Assembly (NCBI GenBank): GCA_035719045.1
Contig: DASTGO010000305.1
Coordinates: 1 to 30,468 of the forward strand
Source of the DNA: DASTGO01 sp035719045
GTDB taxonomy: Bacteria; Actinomycetota; Actinomycetes; Actinomycetales; Kineosporiaceae
Reading direction: 5' to 3'
DNA length: 30,468 bases
Shown here in pieces: positions 14,982-22,864 of this stretch. Each line of letters begins with the position of its first letter. Position 1 is the first letter of the stretch. Below the pieces are notes generated by a model that worked only from the letters and a program-made list of their open reading frames with translations, did no database searches and was not told the DNA's origin. A program made the position numbers and the translations under genes.

Positions 14982-15289
14982 GGCTGGTCCTCCGATCCCC
15001 GGTCGATCCGGTGTCCACTGTCCTGCGGTGCCGGCCGGGCCCGGCCCTCCCCCGGGTGGGAGAGCGGGCGCGCCGGGGAGTCCGGGCCGACCCGGCCGCA
15101 CCGGCGCACCCTCGCGTCCGGCCCCGTCCGCCGCGTTTCAGGACACCTGGGGTGCCGGTGTCCGGCACTGGACGATCGGGGCGCAGCTGTGGATTGACCA
15201 CGGCCTCCGCACACCACATCTTGTTATGGACAGTGTGTTCAGAAACTAACCCGCCGTCCAGTGGCGGCCCCGTTCCGCGGAGGTGTCCC
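14982..15289. other. Regulatory intergenic region between tetR and ABC operon
   Basis: About 300 bases. The left two thirds are GC-rich with nothing recognisable. The right part (15210-15250) is distinctly AT-richer and holds the candidate operator and presumably the ABC operon promoter. Confidence 0.55.
15227..15241. promoter_or_regulatory. Candidate TetR operator
   Basis: TGGACAGTGTGTTCA has 6-base arms (TGGACA/TGTTCA, one mismatch) around GTG. Outer GTT (from 15223) and AAC bases give partial extra symmetry. It lies about 50 bases before the ABC ATPase start, within the AT-richer patch expected to hold the promoter. Confidence 0.6.
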
Positions 15290-16102
15290 ATGTCCCTGCC
15301 CCGTCTCCGGGCGTCGATCCCCGCTGCGCCCACCCCGGACCTGTCGCTCCCGGACCTGCCGATCCCGACCCCGGGGGCCGCCGCCAGGGTGTCGCTCACC
15401 GGGGTGGGCAAGGTGTACGCCGGGGCCGCCGGCCCTTTCGCCGCCCTCGACGAGGTGACGTTCGAGGTGGCAGCCGGTGAGTTCGTCACCGTGGTCGGAC
15501 GGTCGGGCAGCGGCAAGACCACGCTGCTCAACCTCCTCGCGGGCATCGACGAGCCGAGTGCCGGGCAGATCAGCGTCGCCGGTGAACGTGTCGACCGGCT
15601 GCGGGGATCCCGGCTGGCCGCCTGGCGCGGGCGTTCGATCGGGCTGGTGTTCCAGTTCTTCCAGCTCCTGCCGACACTCACCGTGGCCGAGAACGTCATG
15701 CTGCCGATGGACTTCTGCGACACCCTGCCCCGCCGAGGGCGGCGTCCGCGCGCCCTGGAACTGCTGGACCGGATGGGGATCGCCGACCAGGCGGACAAGC
15801 TGCCCAGCGCCCTGTCCGGGGGGCAGCAGCAGCGTTCGGCGATCGCCCGGGCACTGGCCAACGACCCTCCCGTGCTGCTGGCCGACGAGCCCACCGGAAA
15901 CCTCGACTCGTCCACCAGTGACCACGTGCTGGAGCTGTTCACCGGGCTGGCCGCCGAGGGCCGCACGATCGTCATGGTCACCCATGACCGCGATGTCTCG
16001 CACTACGCCACGCGGCAGGTCACCCTGCTCGACGGCAGGGTCGTCGACGACCGTCCCACCAGCCCCATCGGCGGTCGCGGTGTCGTGGAGGTGGCCCGAT
16101 GA
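15290..16102 (+). CDS. ABC transporter ATP-binding protein (MacB/LolD-like)
   Basis: 270-residue ATPase of the family that partners FtsX-type permeases. Walker A is GRSGSGKT (70-77, K76), the signature LSGGQQQR begins at residue 175, Walker B is VLLADEP from 195 with E200, and the switch His is H232 in VTHD. The N-terminal ~35 residues are Pro-rich and extra to the family. ATG at 15290 has GGAGG seven bases upstream. Its TGA overlaps the permease ATG (ATGA), so the two are translationally coupled. Likely exports a hydrophobic compound, peptide or lipid, under control of the divergent TetR. Confidence 0.95.
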   Translation: MSLPRLRASIPAAPTPDLSLPDLPIPTPGAAARVSLTGVGKVYAGAAGPFAALDEVTFEVAAGEFVTVVGRSGSGKTTLLNLLAGIDEPSAGQISVAGERVDRLRGSRLAAWRGRSIGLVFQFFQLLPTLTVAENVMLPMDFCDTLPRRGRRPRALELLDRMGIADQADKLPSALSGGQQQRSAIARALANDPPVLLADEPTGNLDSSTSDHVLELFTGLAAEGRTIVMVTHDRDVSHYATRQVTLLDGRVVDDRPTSPIGGRGVVEVAR

Positions 16103-18555
16103 GCCGCCTGCGCTGGCGCAAGCTCGGCCGGGACGTCCTGCTGTCCCGGGCCCGGGTCGCCGCCATGGTGCTGGCGATGGCGGTCAGCATCGCGGCGATC
16201 GCCGCCTTCCTCCAGGCCCGGGCGATCCTCGGCCGGGAGATCTCCGCGAACTACCTGGCGGGGCGCCCGGCGTCCGCCACCCTCCACCTGGCCACCGCGG
16301 TCACCGCGCAGGACGTCGCGGTGGCCCGGTCACAGCCGGGGGTGACCGATGCCGTAGCCCGCGGTTCGCTGCCGGCCCGGATCCGGGTGGGATCGGGTGA
16401 CTGGAGGTCGCTGCTGATGACGGTCAGCGCCCCGGATGACCCGCGCCGGCTGAGCAGCGTCGCCGTCGAGCAGGGCAGCTGGCCCCCGGCGCCGGACGGG
16501 ATCCTCCTGGAGCGCAAGGCGTTGCCCTACCTCGGCGCCAGGGTCGGTGACCGGGTCGAGGTGCGGGTGCCCGGCCGGCCCCCGGTGACCCTGACCGTGA
16601 CCGGCTCGGTACACGATCCCGGGGTCGCGCCCGCATCCCAGGAACAGATGGTCTACGCGCAGATCACCACCGCGACCCTGGCCAGGCTGGGGCTGGCGGA
16701 CGAGCTGTCCGAGCTGAAGATCGCCGTCGGTGCCGCGGGCCGGCCCAGCGGGGACCCGGACGCCGTCACCGCCACCGCCCGTCGGGTGGCCGCGGCCGTC
16801 AGCACGGCCGGCCCGGGACGGGTGACCCGGATCGACGTCCCGCCGCCGCTGCGCCACCCGCACTACGGGCAGATGGTGACGGTCGGCTTCGTGCTGCTGA
16901 CCTGCGGCCTGGTCGCGCTGCTGCTCAGCTCGATCCTGGTGGCCACGATGCTCGGCGGGATGCTCACCGCGCAGATCCGCCAGATCGCCGCGATGAAGGC
17001 GGTCGGGGCCCGCACCGGCCAGTTGTTCGGGATGTACCTCGGCTTCGCGGTGCTGCTCGCGGCCATCGCCACCGCCCTCGCCGCGCTGCCCGGGCTGGCT
17101 GCCGGCCGGTTCCTGGCCAGGGTCGCCGGCGGGTTGCTCAACCTGGACCTCACCGACACCTCGGCCCCGTGGTGGGTGCTGGCGACCGTGCTGCTCGCCG
17201 GGATCGGCGTGCCCGTGCTGGTGGCGGTTCCGCCGCTGCTGCGCGGGAGCCGGCGGACCGTCCGGGAGGGGATCGACGACCACGGCGTCGACCCGGCGGG
17301 CTCCGTGGGCCGGATCGCCTCGCGGCTGGGGTCCTGGCTCGCACGGCTGCCCGGGACGTCCCGCACCGATGCGCTCGCCGTGCGCAACCTGGGCCGCCGT
17401 CCGGCCCGGCTCGCCCTGACCGTGGGGCTGCTCGCCGTCGCCGGGATGGCCTTCGTCACCGGGCTGAACGCCGTCGGCGGCTGGAACGCGCTGGCCCGGG
17501 AGGGTGTCGTCCACCGCCACTACGACCTGGAGGTCCGGCTCGAGACGCCGGTCGCGGCGCAGCGGGTGCTGTCCGTCGCCCGCGGGATCCCGGGTGTGTG
17601 CGGCGGCGAGGCCTGGAACCGGGTGCCGATCGCGGCGGCCACACCTGGTCAGGTCGACGTCACCCACGTCTACCCCGACGAGGCCCACGGCAGCTTCACC
17701 CTGCTGGCCCCGCCCGCCGACACGCCGCTGATCAGCCTGCCGGTGCTGTCCGGGCGGTGGCTGACGCCGCAGGACAGCGGAACGGTCGTGCTGAACTCCC
17801 TCGCCGCCTCCCGGCAGCTGAACGGGGCCGAGGTCGGGGCACAGGTCCTGCTCACCGTGGACGGCCGCCAGGTGCCCTTCACCGTCGTCGGCATCGTCTC
17901 GGACTTCGGCACCCAGGCCGCCGCCTACGTCACCGACCGGCAGTACGCGGCCCTGGCCACCGGGCAGGGGATGTCGCGGACGGCGGCGACGGCTTCGGTC
18001 CTGCGGGTGGTCACCGACCCGGGGGGCGCCGCGGCGCGGCGCGCGATCCTCGACCGGCTCACCGATGCCCTGGAGGCACAGGGGATCCCGGTCGAGAGCG
18101 CCCTGACCACCGATGACCTCCGGTCGGCCCTCGACGGGCACGTGTTCGTCCTGATCGAGGCGCTGATGGCGATCGCCCTGCTGATCGGCTTCGTCGGACT
18201 GCTCGGACTCGGCTCGGCGCTGGGGACGTCGGTCACCGAACGGACCCGGGAGTTCGGGGTCATGTCCGCGATCGGTGCCAGGCCGACGACGGTGCGCGGG
18301 CTCGTGGTCACCGAGGGCGTGCTCACCGGGATCGCAGGGCTGCTGATCGCCGCAATGGCTTCCGTGCCGCTCACCGTGGCCTTCGGGTCCTTCCTCGGTG
18401 AGATGGCGTTCAAGCAGCCGCTCCCGACGACGATCGGCCCCGCACCACTGCTGCTCTGGACGGCACTCACCCTCTGCGGCGCAGCGGTCGCGAGTGCCGC
18501 GGCCGCCCGCAAGGCCTCCCGGCTCACCGTACGGGAAGCGCTCGCCGTGCTCTGA
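16099..18555 (+). CDS. FtsX-type ABC transporter permease
   Basis: 818-residue permease with two FtsX modules. One N-terminal TM helix (about 18-40) is followed by an extracytoplasmic domain (about 41-255). A first three-helix FtsX bundle holds the coupling segment QIRQIAAMKAVGAR. A further TM helix lies near 436-458, then a second extracytoplasmic domain, and a final FtsX bundle from about 681 has ERTREFGVMSAIGAR. The two Arg/Glu-rich segments contact the ATPase. The size and duplicated plan match actinobacterial antimicrobial-peptide or lipid exporters. It overlaps the ATPase gene by four bases and is followed by a 38-codon gene. Confidence 0.93.
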   Translation: MSRLRWRKLGRDVLLSRARVAAMVLAMAVSIAAIAAFLQARAILGREISANYLAGRPASATLHLATAVTAQDVAVARSQPGVTDAVARGSLPARIRVGSGDWRSLLMTVSAPDDPRRLSSVAVEQGSWPPAPDGILLERKALPYLGARVGDRVEVRVPGRPPVTLTVTGSVHDPGVAPASQEQMVYAQITTATLARLGLADELSELKIAVGAAGRPSGDPDAVTATARRVAAAVSTAGPGRVTRIDVPPPLRHPHYGQMVTVGFVLLTCGLVALLLSSILVATMLGGMLTAQIRQIAAMKAVGARTGQLFGMYLGFAVLLAAIATALAALPGLAAGRFLARVAGGLLNLDLTDTSAPWWVLATVLLAGIGVPVLVAVPPLLRGSRRTVREGIDDHGVDPAGSVGRIASRLGSWLARLPGTSRTDALAVRNLGRRPARLALTVGLLAVAGMAFVTGLNAVGGWNALAREGVVHRHYDLEVRLETPVAAQRVLSVARGIPGVCGGEAWNRVPIAAATPGQVDVTHVYPDEAHGSFTLLAPPADTPLISLPVLSGRWLTPQDSGTVVLNSLAASRQLNGAEVGAQVLLTVDGRQVPFTVVGIVSDFGTQAAAYVTDRQYAALATGQGMSRTAATASVLRVVTDPGGAAARRAILDRLTDALEAQGIPVESALTTDDLRSALDGHVFVLIEALMAIALLIGFVGLLGLGSALGTSVTERTREFGVMSAIGARPTTVRGLVVTEGVLTGIAGLLIAAMASVPLTVAFGSFLGEMAFKQPLPTTIGPAPLLLWTALTLCGAAVASAAAARKASRLTVREALAVL

Positions 18556-18560
18556 CGCCC

Positions 18561-18587
18561 GCTGTCACCGACCCGCGCTGTCACCGA
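18561..18587. repeat. 16-bp direct repeat just after the permease stop
   Basis: GCTGTCACCGA occurs at 18561-18571 and 18577-18587, in the 66-base gap between the permease and the small membrane peptide gene. Confidence 0.6.
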
Positions 18588-18621
18588 TCGACAGAATCCC
18601 TTACCCGACAAGGAGATCCCG

Positions 18622-18738
18622 ATGTCCCGCCGAACGATCCTGCTCACCGTCCTGGCCGTCTGCCTGCTGATGGCGACCGTCCACTTCACCATCAACGGGT
18701 TCCCGGAGCTGGGCTCGCTCAACCCTCACGCCCGCTGA
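18622..18738 (+). CDS. 38-residue single-TM membrane peptide of the ABC operon
   Basis: A short gene with ATG 18622 and a clear Shine-Dalgarno (AAGGAG, 18610-18615). The product has a basic start (MSRRT), one hydrophobic helix (about residues 5-22: ILLTVLAVCLLMATVHF) and a short polar end with FPELGSLNPHAR. It lies in the same direction 66 bases after the permease, before a strong hairpin, so it is the last gene of the exporter operon. I do not recognise a family. It could be a small accessory subunit of the transporter, like other one-helix peptides made beside exporters. Confidence 0.7.
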   Translation: MSRRTILLTVLAVCLLMATVHFTINGFPELGSLNPHAR

Positions 18739-18772
18739 TCCGTCCCCGGTCGCGCGGTTTCTGCGGCCCGGG

Positions 18773-18815
18773 GAGAAGCCAGAACCGGTTGCGCGACAAC
18801 CGGTTCCGGCTTCTC
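18773..18815. terminator. Strong hairpin ending the ABC operon
   Basis: Arms GAGAAGCC+GAACCGGTT and AACCGGTTC+GGCTTCTC pair over 17 bp with one A/C mismatch around a 7-base loop (18791-18797). There is no T-tract. It lies between convergent genes (the small peptide and the 237-residue protein) and may work both ways. Confidence 0.85.
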
Positions 18816-18952
18816 GGTCGTCGTCGCCGCGCCGGATTCGGGGAACAGGGGCACGACCGCGAACTGGGCCATACGATCTGACGGGAACTCGCCCTGCGCA
18901 GGAGTGCACGGAGCCGGGACGCCTCCCGCCGGTCAGGTGAAGGTCACGCCGC

Positions 18953-19666
18953 TCACTTGAAGTAGTAGTACCAGTTGCCCTCGTAGTTCAGGTCGAAGTT
19001 CTCCTTGCTGTCCACCTCGATGGCGATCTCGGTGCGCAGAAGGTAGCCGAACTCGTCGTGGGCCTGGACGAGGGCGAAGTAGTCGTCGGCCCAACGGTCC
19101 CGAACGGGGGATGCAGCCAGGGCAGCGGCCTGCTCGTCGGTGTGGACGAACACGACCGGCGGCCCGAACAGGCGCTGGACGCACCAGAAGTTGTCGCCCA
19201 GTCCGAGGGTCGCGGTGAACTGACCGATCTCCCGCTCGGTGACCGACTGGTGCGCCTCGTGCTTCGCGACCTGCTCGAAGTCGGAGAAGCAGACGAAGAT
19301 GTCCGCCCCGGGGGAGGTCCGGGGAGGCCAGTCCTTGAGCCGGAACAACTGCCGCAGGTCCACCCCGGAGAGGGCAGCGGCGAACAGAGCAGCGATTTCG
19401 CCCTGTTTCGCCGGGTCGTAGTTGTGGTCGGCCGTGTGGAAGGACCGGTACTGCGGCGTTCGCTCCAGGACGACATTGAGCCTGGGCCTGGCAGGTGAAC
19501 CGGAGGAGTGCCTGAGGTGGTCCGTCTCGAGCCACAACGGACCGAAACCGAACCGCTTCCGGAAGCCTGCGACGAAGCCGTCGAACCGCGGGTCGAGCCG
19601 GGCGTTGCCCTGCCGCGCGCGCTTGGCCCCCCGATAGCCGCGGTCGCTGGGCAGGATCACGCTCAC
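18953..19666 (-). CDS. Unrecognised soluble protein of 237 residues
   Basis: I do not recognise a family. The sequence looks like a genuine folded protein: mixed alpha/beta, rich in aromatic residues, with ADIFVCFSDFEQVAKHEAHQ in the middle, a DNFWCVQRLFGPPVVFVHTD strand-rich part, and an unusual aromatic end (NYEGNWYYYFK). No signal peptide or TM helix. I chose GTG 19666 because a TACTCT -10-like box ends six bases upstream, the spacing expected for a leaderless transcript; GTG 19660 is the alternative. The longer upstream frame has low-complexity, non-coding character. It lies alone between two hairpins. Confidence 0.7.
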   Translation of the reverse strand: MSVILPSDRGYRGAKRARQGNARLDPRFDGFVAGFRKRFGFGPLWLETDHLRHSSGSPARPRLNVVLERTPQYRSFHTADHNYDPAKQGEIAALFAAALSGVDLRQLFRLKDWPPRTSPGADIFVCFSDFEQVAKHEAHQSVTEREIGQFTATLGLGDNFWCVQRLFGPPVVFVHTDEQAAALAASPVRDRWADDYFALVQAHDEFGYLLRTEIAIEVDSKENFDLNYEGNWYYYFK

Positions 19667-19671
19667 CTGCC

Positions 19672-19677
19672 AAGAGT
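19672..19677 (-). promoter_or_regulatory. Possible -10 box of a leaderless gene
   Basis: TACTCT (TAnnnT type) on the minus strand ends six bases before GTG 19666, so transcription could start at the initiation codon itself. No convincing -35 box is visible and there is no Shine-Dalgarno at proper spacing. Confidence 0.4.
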
Positions 19678-19800
19678 AGGTGAGGCCAGGGCCGACGACC
19701 CCAGTGGCCGCCCGGTGCCCAAGAGCGGGCACCGTGTGCCGCCGTCTGCCCGGCCAGATGCGTGCTCGTTCCGCAGGAGGAACCTGCCGCAACGGGAGGA

Positions 19801-19835
19801 ACCTGATACCGGGTCTTGGGGAACCGGTATCAGGT
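19801..19835. terminator. Hairpin with perfect 12-bp stem
   Basis: ACCTGATACCGG (19801-19812) and CCGGTATCAGGT (19824-19835) form a perfect stem with an 11-base loop. It lies about 110 bases downstream of the acidic-protein gene on the minus strand and upstream of the 237-residue protein, so it most likely separates these transcripts. Confidence 0.75.
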
Positions 19836-19942
19836 CCGGTCACGACCTGGTGCAGCTTGATCAGCCCGTGGCCACAGCCGCCAGGTGAAGTGGCATCAAC
19901 CCTCCACGTGACGCTGACGCCTGGCGGTCCGAGGTCCCGGAC

Positions 19943-20146
19943 TCAGTCCTCGGACTCGTCTTCGGCGCTGTCCTCGTCGTCCTCGTCCTCGTCCTCATCG
20001 GAAGCATCGTCGCTCTCGTCGGACGAGTCCTCCGCAACGGCCTCAGCGGACTCGTCGGCGCCTTCCCCGACCGACGCGGCGTCGTCCGCGACGACGTCCT
20101 CGGCGACCTCGAGGTCGGCGGTCTCGACCACCTGCTCAGCGTCCAT
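19943..20146 (-). CDS. 67-residue highly acidic protein without Lys, Arg or His
   Basis: ATG 20146 has a good Shine-Dalgarno (AGGAG). About half of the 67 residues are Asp or Glu (34 by my count). There is no Lys, Arg or His at all, and the C-terminal 28 residues are almost only Asp, Glu and Ser. It should be fully disordered and strongly anionic. Such peptides could bind cations, mimic nucleic acid, or chaperone basic proteins, but no function is shown. The longer frame upstream (to 20542) is not supported. The gene lies downstream of a repeat- and palindrome-rich gap. Confidence 0.65.
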   Translation of the reverse strand: MDAEQVVETADLEVAEDVVADDAASVGEGADESAEAVAEDSSDESDDASDEDEDEDDEDSAEDESED

Positions 20147-20199
20147 GACGGCTCCTGTTCTCGTGCAGGCAGGGATGTCCGGAACCGGACGGGCACAGG

Positions 20200-20532
20200 C
20201 TAGGTCGCCCGGGTGGAGAGCCGGCAACGGTCGTGCCACCAGTTCACGAACGAGGGATGGAGGGCATCTGCCATCGGCCTGCGCCGTCGGCGCAGCCAGG
20301 TGGGGACGGGGCCCACGCAGGCAGCGCCATGCCCGGTGACGGCTCCGGTCTCCTCCCGGGAGGAGCGCCGACCAGTGCCCCCCGACCGGCGTCTCGTGAG
20401 GCGGTCCCGCGTGAAGGGGTCCCGCGTGAGGCGATCCCATGCGAGGCGGTCCCATGCGAGGCGGGAGGACCCGGCCGGCACGCCGATCGGGCCCTCCCGC
20501 TGTTCGCGCTGCTGCAGGCCGTCCCCGTCCAT
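20200..20532 (-). CDS. Doubtful ORF containing pentapeptide repeats
   Basis: 110 codons between the copper oxidase and the acidic protein, all on the minus strand. The middle is a translated 15-bp repeat (RLAWD/RLTRD units). The end (PMADALHPSFVNWWHDRC...) looks protein-like and third positions are mostly G or C. The start has only a weak Shine-Dalgarno (GGGGAAAG). It may be a real small gene, or a decaying one invaded by a repeat. No family recognised. Confidence 0.3.
   Translation of the reverse strand: MDGDGLQQREQREGPIGVPAGSSRLAWDRLAWDRLTRDPFTRDRLTRRRSGGTGRRSSREETGAVTGHGAACVGPVPTWLRRRRRPMADALHPSFVNWWHDRCRLSTRAT
20279..20365. other. Palindrome-rich intergenic patch
   Basis: Two perfect inverted repeats lie close together: CTGCGCC-GTC-GGCGCAG (20279-20295, 7-bp stem) and the loopless 16-bp palindrome CTCCTCCCGGGAGGAG (20350-20365). 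Both are part of the ~440-base stretch (20147-20589) without a firmly supported gene. Confidence 0.55.
20395..20469. repeat. 15-bp tandem repeat, about 4.5 copies
   Basis: Units start at 20395, 20410, 20425, 20440 and (partial) 20455, each a variant of CGTGAGGCGGTCCCG. The period is a multiple of three, and on the minus strand it reads as pentapeptides RLTRD/RLAWD in the doubtful ORF. Confidence 0.85.
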
Positions 20533-20589
20533 CCCTGCGCACTTTCCCCGTAAGTCATTGCGTGAGTAGGGAAGTCGGCCCGCACGGGG

Positions 20590-22860
20590 TCAGGTCAGAT
20601 GGATCCAGTTCGCGACGGACGGCAGACCGGCCTGGTCGACGATGAAGAGCATGTACCAGCCGGGCGGGGCGATCGTTCCCTGCTGCGGGACGGTGACCTG
20701 GACGTCGCCGCCGCCCTGACCGGTGAGCGGCAGGTCGACCAGGCGCTGGGAGTTGTCGAACGAGTGGGTGGTCACCCCGGGCCGGATCAGATGTGCCCAC
20801 TTGATGTCACCGGCCTGCGGGGTGCCGATGGTGACCTGCTGGCCGTAGTGCCATTCGGCGGGCACCGACGCGATCGTCGGGCGGTCACCACGGAACAGGT
20901 ACGGCGGGCTGTAGACCTCCAGTCGCTGTTCCTCGTTCGGGCCGGGCGGTTCCCACGCCACCTGGTCGCCGTAGGGCGGTGGATTGCCTCCGGCGACGGC
21001 CACCCTGCCGTCCGGCAGCAGCAGGGCGATGGAGTGGTACAGCCGGACCACGCTCGCGGCGGCGCCGATCCGCCACTCGTCGTCGGCAGGGTCGTAGATC
21101 TCCGACTGCAGCCGGGCCACCACCCGGTCCTCGCGAGCCAGGGCGCCGCCGCTGACGAACACGGTCCGGTCCGGCAGCAGGACGGCGTTGAGGTGCATCC
21201 GCGGCAGGCTCATCGGTGCGCCGTCGGTGTAGGCGGCGGCGGGGAAGGCGTGGCCGGCGTGGGTGAGGTCGATGACCGCCGTGCTGCCGGTGGCGTTGCT
21301 GGCGTCACCCGGTCCGCCGCCGATCACCATCACCTTCTGGTCCTGGACCGGCGGCAGCATCACGCTCGCGGACTGGTTGCGGGTGGCGGCGTCCGGCAGC
21401 CCGCCGACCCCGACCACGGTGACCGGGTTCGTGGCCAGGTCCATCACCACCGGACCCTGCGGATTGGGGTCGTCCATCCGGCCGCCGGAGAAGAACACCC
21501 TGCCGTCGGCGAGCAGGAACAGGTGGGCGTACAGCGGCATGCCGAAGAACAGCCCGCCCTGCGGCACGGGCAGCTGATGCCAGTGGTCGGTGTCCGGGTC
21601 GTAGATCTCGAACTCGAGGTTGGGCGTGCCGTTCTCGTTGAGGCCGCTCACCGCGAGCACCTTGCCGTCCGCCAGCGGCAGCAGGGTGGGATACCAGCGC
21701 CCCTGGGCCATCCCGCCGCGGTGGTTCCACTTCTGCGAGGCCGGTTCGAAGCCGACCACGTCCCGGCGGCCCTTGCCGGGGTAGGCGAGGTTCCCGCCCG
21801 CGGACAGCAGGGTGCCGTCCGGCAGGAAGGTGTCACCGCCGCAGAAGAAGTCGAACGGCCGCCCGTCCGGGCCGGTGATCGTGTCCGGATGGGCGAAGTT
21901 GGCGCCGTTCCCGGCCTGCGCCTGTGGGTCCCAGACCACGCTGGTGTAGATCCCCTTGGCGACATTGCCGTAGTCCGGGCTGGCGGCGCGGACCTGGTTG
22001 TTGCCCGACCCGGCGAAGAACATCACCGTGCCCTGGGGCGGCAGCACGGCGGCGTGGATCGCCAGGACTCCGGAGTGGTAGGGCAGCAGCTCCCACGCGC
22101 CCTGGGTCGCCGGGTCCTCGTCGAGCGGGACGGTCACGTACAGGCCGGCGTTCGGCCCGGCCGGGTCGTCCACCATCCCGACGACGAGTTCATGCCGTCC
22201 GGCGACCGTCCGGGGTGCGATCGAGGCGCCCTGGTTCTCGAACGAGAACCAGCCGGGGACGCCGAACCAGCCGGACCAGCCGTCCTGCCCCGCGGCCGGG
22301 TTGCCGTCCCCGTCGATGGCGGAGGCCACCCGGTAGAAGGCCTGGTTCTGCCCGGGTGGGTTGTCGACGGCGAACACCACGAGATCCCTGGTCGCGCCGC
22401 GGTCGATGACGGCGACGCCGCCGCCGGAGTTCTCCCACGAGAACCAGTCCGGGACGTCGGTCCAGGGCGTCCAGCCGCCGGTGACGTTGCCGTCGGCGTC
22501 CAGGTGCCTGCCGATCCGGTACACCCCGCGGTTGAGCTGGGCCGGGTTGTCGATCATGAAGACGACGAGGTCGGGGGTCCCGTCGCCGGTCACGTCGGCG
22601 ACCGCGATCCCGCCGCCGGCGTTCTCGAAGGAGAACCAGTCGGGGACGTCGGTCCAGGGCGTCCAGCCGCCGGTGACGTTGCCGTCGGCGTCGAGGGAAC
22701 GTCCGATCCGGTACAGGCCGCGGTTCTGCCCGCCCGGGTCGTCGATCATGAACACCACGAGGTCGTCGGTGCCGCTGTGGTCCAGGTCGGCGACAGCCAC
22801 GCCGATGGCCTGGTTCTCGAAGGAGAACCAGTCGGGCACGGGAAGGAAGTTCGTCGGCAC
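20590..22860 (-). CDS. Copper radical oxidase (GlxA / galactose oxidase family) with N-terminal FG-GAP-like repeats
   Basis: 756 residues. Residues 11 to about 265 are four repeats of ~64 residues, each starting WFS[FW]EN and containing DLVVF.IDDP and, in the first two, LDADGNVTGGWTPWTDVPD, similar to FG-GAP/VCBS propeller blades. The rest is a Kelch-type beta-propeller plus the C-terminal Ig-like domain of galactose/glyoxal oxidases. All copper and Tyr-Cys cofactor ligands can be matched: C340 (FFCGG), Y390 (GRWYPT), Y608 and H609 (RLYHSI), H699 (TTHSFDN), with family-like spacing. It should oxidise alcohols or aldehydes with O2, giving H2O2. I chose GTG 22860 (AGGGGG at good spacing, four bases after a 38-codon ORF); ATG 22971 is the longer alternative. 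Neither start gives a signal peptide or membrane anchor, unlike Streptomyces GlxA. Confidence 0.88.
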   Translation of the reverse strand: MPTNFLPVPDWFSFENQAIGVAVADLDHSGTDDLVVFMIDDPGGQNRGLYRIGRSLDADGNVTGGWTPWTDVPDWFSFENAGGGIAVADVTGDGTPDLVVFMIDNPAQLNRGVYRIGRHLDADGNVTGGWTPWTDVPDWFSWENSGGGVAVIDRGATRDLVVFAVDNPPGQNQAFYRVASAIDGDGNPAAGQDGWSGWFGVPGWFSFENQGASIAPRTVAGRHELVVGMVDDPAGPNAGLYVTVPLDEDPATQGAWELLPYHSGVLAIHAAVLPPQGTVMFFAGSGNNQVRAASPDYGNVAKGIYTSVVWDPQAQAGNGANFAHPDTITGPDGRPFDFFCGGDTFLPDGTLLSAGGNLAYPGKGRRDVVGFEPASQKWNHRGGMAQGRWYPTLLPLADGKVLAVSGLNENGTPNLEFEIYDPDTDHWHQLPVPQGGLFFGMPLYAHLFLLADGRVFFSGGRMDDPNPQGPVVMDLATNPVTVVGVGGLPDAATRNQSASVMLPPVQDQKVMVIGGGPGDASNATGSTAVIDLTHAGHAFPAAAYTDGAPMSLPRMHLNAVLLPDRTVFVSGGALAREDRVVARLQSEIYDPADDEWRIGAAASVVRLYHSIALLLPDGRVAVAGGNPPPYGDQVAWEPPGPNEEQRLEVYSPPYLFRGDRPTIASVPAEWHYGQQVTIGTPQAGDIKWAHLIRPGVTTHSFDNSQRLVDLPLTGQGGGDVQVTVPQQGTIAPPGWYMLFIVDQAGLPSVANWIHLT
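22252..22830 (-). repeat. 192-bp direct repeats within the oxidase gene
   Basis: Repeat 1 spans 22830-22639 and repeat 2 spans 22638-22447, with long stretches of identical bases. A more diverged third copy (about 195 bp) runs to 22252, and a fourth runs into the oxidase domain. Each codes for one 64-65-residue blade. Confidence 0.85.
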
Positions 22861-22864
22861 CGGC

